DNA from: Blastomussa wellsi
Taxonomy: Eukaryota > Cnidaria > Anthozoa > Scleractinia > Plerogyridae
Direction: 5' to 3'
Length of the DNA: 64,000 nucleotides
Assembly (NCBI GenBank): GCA_947652115.1
Contig: OX393573.1
Location: 13,580,491 to 13,644,490 of the forward strand
Shown here one piece after another: positions 61,701-64,000 of this stretch; the first letter of the stretch is position 1; each line of letters begins with the position of its first letter. Position numbers and translations under genes: made by a program. The notes under the pieces were generated by a model. That model was not told the DNA's origin, did not search any database, and worked only from the letters and a program-made list of their open reading frames with translations.

Positions 61701-63899
61701 CCGACCATTGCATTTCTAGCTTTTTGATTGGCTAAAAAACTCCGACTATGAGCCAATAGTCGGAGTTTTACGTCATATGGAAAATAGTGCGCCAAGTTTT
61801 TAACTTCAGCCCTCTATAATGGCCGACACTGACAGGTTTCGGGAGCTGTCTCCCACAAAAATTCAAGAGATATGGTTTGAGAATTTACTAAAACAATTAT
61901 TCCATTCGCCCTTGTTGGATATGAAGTGATTATAACCAACTCGCGCTATGCGCTCGTTGGTTATTTTATCACTTCATATCCAACGCGGACTCATGGAATA
62001 ATTGTTATATAATACGGCCTGTTTTCCGTTTTCAAATTGAACACTCGGGCTGTGCATCACGTATTCAAATCGAATACTCTTCAATGCTCCAAATGTACTT
62101 CACGTATAGCGCACGCCTTGAATACTCTAGAATACTCCAAGATTCTATGGCATCACACTGACATATTCGAGGCTAGAATACTCTAGAATATTTTTCATTT
62201 GGCGCAGTGCATGTATTTCCTGAAAAGTTCTTGTCATTCAAGAATATTTTGAATAAGAGGGGGCCCAAGATGAAACCCTGAAAGACTCCATACTTTACAA
62301 ATTTCCAGTCCGAGCAATTACCATCTATTTACCGGCTAGCGGTGGCCGATGAATTTTGCCGGTTACTCTTCAAAGTTTTTCTGACTATTACAGTCATTAG
62401 CTCAAGACAATGTACAGTTTAAGAAATCTGCTCATAATTTTTATTTTATTTGACGTCTTCGGCTCAGGATGCCAGGAAATGCGTTTTGAAAAAGAAATTC
62501 CCCTAAACTTCCTTAGTGGCGACAAGAATACGTCCTCGAACTATCAAACCGTCTACTCTACTGACGCATCGAGAAACGTAACTAAATCGTTGTATGCACC
62601 TCATAAAATCCTCTTTTTCCTCTTCAAAGACGCGTGTATATAATGCAATGCGTTTATCTACAGGGTCATAATTATGCATCTTGATAGTAATAGAAATTCA
62701 ATTACTTGTGCGTGCATTTGTATTCAAAATACAATTGATTTGTATGTTCCTTTATTTATCTATTGTTTTCATTATAACAGGACCGAACAAGTTTACAGAT
62801 TCTTCCAGCAGTGGTGCCCCAACATTCACAATGCAACAGATGAAGAAGAAAGCGGAGATGATGAAAGTTCTTCTCAAAAATGTTGCGCAGCCGATGAAGA
62901 GGTTTGTCTTTCAGACACCTTGTTCACGCACTTTCGTAGAAAGTCCAAGTACTTATCATAACAATTACTTGCTTGCTTGTGCCTACAGGGATTAAATATG
63001 GTGGAGACGTTCTATTCCAGTAGCCCGCCCGTTCATTCACATCTCAAAGTAAGCAACAACTGATGTTATTTTCCTGTTTTGCGTCAAAGATGGGTTTCAC
63101 TCACGTGATAAGGCGGCCATTTTGAGGGACTGAACAATTCAAAATTGTTGCGCAAAATGGAGGAGAGAAAGTCTATTGTTCTAGTCCACCAAAATGACCA
63201 CCGTGACGTCACGTGGAAACGATCTTTTGCGGATATCCCTTGAGTGCCGACAGTAACAAGGGGCAGGGGGGATTTAGTGATTTTAAAAAAAATATACCCT
63301 GCAAGCACACTTGTGCACACGACCAGTGCAGAAAAAAAATTCACGCACGTTCAACAAGCCGAAAATATTCCTGTTACATGGAGAGAAAGTACCATGCACA
63401 CACGTGCACCGTGAAAAAAGATCCTGTGTATGAAAGGGTTTGAAAAAAAAAACACTTAATGTCTATACCAAATCATCCACCCCCACCCTACCCCCTGATG
63501 GTGCTTACTTTGGTTTTACATTATTTTCATTAGTGATTGGTTTAAAAATCTCTCGCCACTTTTCCAGCCAATCAGAAGCAAAGTAAAATCAAAACCAATC
63601 GTGCTTCGCGCGTGCACGTTTCCCGCGCTTTGCGCCGGCTCCATATATTTGCTTAGAGTTTTGATTGGTTCATTGGTTTGTCCGGTCAGCGCCCATTCTG
63701 ATTGGCTTGAGTGATTTTTTTTTTACAACACTCATTTGAAAATCGCTCAATTTACGAGGCAGACCACTGAAGTTTCTTTTACTCAATGTTCCTTTCAACA
63801 GATCTCGCGAGCGCTTAGTGACGGTGATGTGCTCAGAGTGAAGAAAGGTTTCCGTGGATTTGTAGCTAAACCTGGAAAAGCTACAAAAGTCGCACCAAG
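49731..63899 (+). CDS. OXR1: OXR1/NCOA7-like protein, 5' 12 exons (gene span, runs off the window)
   Basis: Twelve exons join in phase to 695 codons and continue past the window. The order is a short N-terminus; a LysM domain at about 108-152 (EYLVDTNDTLAKIALSFDT then LTRVNKL); a GRAM-like segment at about 215-300 (LKIYAKYITDG, GVLLITPHSVMF); an acidic, poorly conserved insert of about 230 residues on one exon; then PLYLCLRISKKHW, YWFAIPPSR and FFQQWCPNI. This is the OXR1/NCOA7 architecture. These proteins protect against oxidative damage and bind the V-ATPase through a C-terminal TLDc domain, which must lie beyond 64,000. Cnidarians may have one ancestral gene, so OXR1 and NCOA7 cannot be told apart here. 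Confidence 0.92.
50182..50414 (+). CDS. OXR1: OXR1-like exon 2
   Basis: Linker region (SNLEEEQDSAFSEEP, KRAAFRSARSKSESS). Good acceptor TTCTTCTTTTAG and GTAAGA donor. Confidence 0.88.
50420..51195. other. OXR1-like intron 2, nothing recognised
   Basis: No exon or repeat structure supported. Confidence 0.4.
51201..51259 (+). CDS. OXR1: OXR1-like exon 3
   Basis: 59 bases: KKKPPEGTKEYL, the lead-in to the LysM domain. Confidence 0.92.
51784..52431. mobile_element. Nested palindromic element in OXR1-like intron 3
   Basis: CATACAGACTGTTTCCAT is exactly complemented at 52414-52431. Inside, CAATAGTGTTTCTG at 52059 pairs with CAGAAACACTCTATTG ending at 52205, so a second element seems nested in the first. 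Confidence 0.65.
52546..52653 (+). CDS. OXR1: OXR1-like exon 4, LysM core
   Basis: 36 codons in phase 0: VDTNDTLAKIALSFDTTPSE, LTRVNKLSSRMLFPGQ, a typical LysM beta-alpha-alpha-beta. Confidence 0.96.
53137..53476. mobile_element. MITE-like element with GGGGCTCGAAATTAA ends
   Basis: The left end pairs imperfectly with TTAAGTTCGAGCCCTG. GCAAATTGCAAGT/TTGCTAGT words inside. Same family as 20203 and 24716. Confidence 0.65.
53694..53869. mobile_element. hAT-like MITE with CAGGGTTGTCC ends
   Basis: CAGGGTTGTCCACAAC and the complement of AGGGACAACACTG. AAGTAGCCGGC/AAGTAGCTGGC words repeat inside. Confidence 0.65.
54370..54543. mobile_element. Foldback MITE with TAGGCCACTTGG ends
   Basis: Arms of about 60 bases (AAAATACCATAATACTCT, ACAAAC/GTTTGT, CAACATTTTGCATAAGCA) pair with few mismatches. 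Confidence 0.88.
54959..55089. mobile_element. Foldback MITE with ATGCCGTGTGGGGATTGGGC ends
   Basis: The left end is complemented by GCCCAAATCCCGTGCGGCAT. ACCATTGGT-like and CACCTT/AAGGTG words pair inside. Confidence 0.75.
55100..57110. other. Rest of OXR1-like intron 4
   Basis: A 4.5 kb intron in total. This part shows no supported exon. A weak AGGGTGGGAGG-rich stretch lies at 56570-56640. Confidence 0.4.
57115..57219 (+). CDS. OXR1: OXR1-like exon 5
   Basis: 35 codons: TLFVPDK closes the LysM domain, then a Ser/Thr/Pro-rich linker. Confidence 0.93.
57799..57933 (+). CDS. OXR1: OXR1-like exon 6
   Basis: 45 codons ending HYLKIYAKYITDGQ, the start of the conserved GRAM-like region. Confidence 0.95.
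58051..58286. repeat. 15-bp minisatellite in OXR1-like intron 6
   Basis: About 16 copies of TCATCCTCGGTGGGC with only T/C changes at one position and one 14-base unit. The unit length is a multiple of three, so several frames stay open on both strands without being genes. Confidence 0.97.
58280..58623. mobile_element. MITE abutting the minisatellite
   Basis: CTCGGTGTAAAAACCT at the left is complemented by AGGTTCTTACACCGAG at the right. Inside, a second pair of arms (CTTTCCCGTAAAAC and GTTTTACGGGAAAG) spans 58313-58522. Confidence 0.8.
58677..58867 (+). CDS. OXR1: OXR1-like exon 7
   Basis: Encodes GIANGVLLITPHSVMFRPN and ALMTSV-type GRAM-like strands. Acceptor TTTTTCCCAG, donor GTAAGT. Confidence 0.95.
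58948..59660 (+). CDS. OXR1: OXR1-like exon 8, long acidic linker
   Basis: 237 full codons. Starts FYLDAATAETLSRQN, then a Cys-containing CKSCGKVC/HSCTCN patch, an amphipathic IRNIVQDVLNSVINQIAE helix and a Ser/Asp/Glu-rich stretch. The donor after GQGSYG was chosen by phase. The frame would otherwise run to a stop at 59776. Confidence 0.88.
59770..59815. repeat. Perfect 21-bp hairpin
   Basis: TTATTAGGGGATTGCGTTACA and its exact complement flank a four-base loop in OXR1-like intron 8. Confidence 0.95.
60528..60564. repeat. (GTAT)n microsatellite
   Basis: About nine GTAT units right after GGAATAAACGTATG, a typical tail of a 3'-anchored retroelement. No retroelement body was identified. Confidence 0.85.
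60808..61024 (+). CDS. OXR1: OXR1-like exon 9
   Basis: Encodes GSESDEDVTHLVPKP, PLYLCLRISKKHWCRHR and YWFAIPPS. The donor AG/GTTTGT was set by phase with exon 10. Confidence 0.9.
61030..62775. other. OXR1-like intron 9, repeats only
   Basis: Contains a 14-bp perfect hairpin (61736-61769, AAAACTCCGACTAT), a foldback MITE (61892-62006), and GAATACTCTAGAATACTCC repeats around 62040-62195. No exon. Confidence 0.5.
61892..62006. mobile_element. Foldback MITE with AACAATTATTCCAT ends
   Basis: Arms of about 55 bases, including GTTGGATATGAAGTGAT, pair around CGCGCTATGCGC. Confidence 0.85.
62781..62901 (+). CDS. OXR1: OXR1-like exon 10
   Basis: TEQVYRFFQQWCPNIHN followed by an acidic EEESGDDESSS stretch. 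Phase 2 in, phase 0 out. Confidence 0.9.
62990..63049 (+). CDS. OXR1: OXR1-like exon 11
   Basis: 20 codons (GLNMVETFYSSSPPVHSHLK) between TGCCTACAG and GTAAGC. Confidence 0.75.
63505..63715. repeat. Dispersed CCAAT-rich repeat, copy B
   Basis: Inverted relative of 7440-7625, with five ATTGG/CCAAT boxes and TTTCCCGCGCTTTGCGCC. Located in OXR1-like intron 11. Confidence 0.55.
63802..63899 (+). CDS. OXR1: OXR1-like exon 12 (last in the window)
   Basis: Encodes ISRALSDGDVLRVKKGFRGF, then KPGKATKVAPR, ending in phase 2 at GTAGGT. The TLDc exons should follow outside the window. Confidence 0.88.
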
Positions 63900-64000
63900 G
63901 TAGGTCAGCCAGTCCTTTGTCACGTTCACGTCCTAAACTGAATACACAGCCTTTCTCGCACACCACCAAGGGCCATAGCAAACCGGCTACTCAAGGCTGA

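Overview
The window is nuclear DNA of an invertebrate animal, most likely a cnidarian and probably a stony coral or sea anemone. The evidence is AT-rich sequence with short phase-consistent exons and GT-AG introns, animal gene families (a Golgi carbohydrate sulfotransferase, a discoidin-domain protein, RFC1, OXR1/NCOA7), tRNA-derived SINEs, a Tx1-type L1 fragment, a KRBA2/Ginger-like integrase and very many short foldback elements. The species cannot be named from sequence alone. No prokaryotic operon, CRISPR array or rRNA is present.

Layout. 1-2,500: a Tc1/mariner-type transposase, a helicase-like fragment and a SINE. 2,509-5,259 (+): the last four exons of a gene ending in one complete F5/8C (discoidin) domain. 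6,351-9,550 (-): a two-exon type II membrane sulfotransferase, convergent with the discoidin gene. 9,600-13,300: non-coding and repeat-rich, with another SINE. 13,379-38,792 (-): a complete 23-exon RFC1 gene (replication factor C large subunit). Its exon lengths sum to 3,216 coding bases, an exact open frame of 1,071 codons plus stop. Its introns hold at least ten foldback or terminal-inverted-repeat elements, a CGAACGAA-type array and a ~2.55 kb Ginger-like transposon. 39,000-49,700: a gene-free repeat island with nested elements, a 1.65 kb satellite of 35-bp units with a 559-bp higher-order period, a decayed L1-Tx1 LINE and a ~1.1 kb Tigger-like non-autonomous element. 49,731-63,899 (+): the first 12 exons of an OXR1/NCOA7-like gene (LysM, GRAM-like region, acidic linkers). 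The window ends before the expected C-terminal TLDc domain.

The host genes do not form an operon or pathway. RFC1 is the DNA-replication clamp-loader subunit, OXR1/NCOA7 proteins act in oxidative-stress resistance and V-ATPase regulation, and the other two genes serve the cell surface or matrix. The least ordinary material is in the repeats: the satellite with a 14-bp perfect dyad in each unit, perfect short hairpins in introns, and several families of short elements with matching ends but different interiors. I saw no convincing new gene system. All exon boundaries were placed by eye from splice signals, reading phase and family knowledge, without transcript data.
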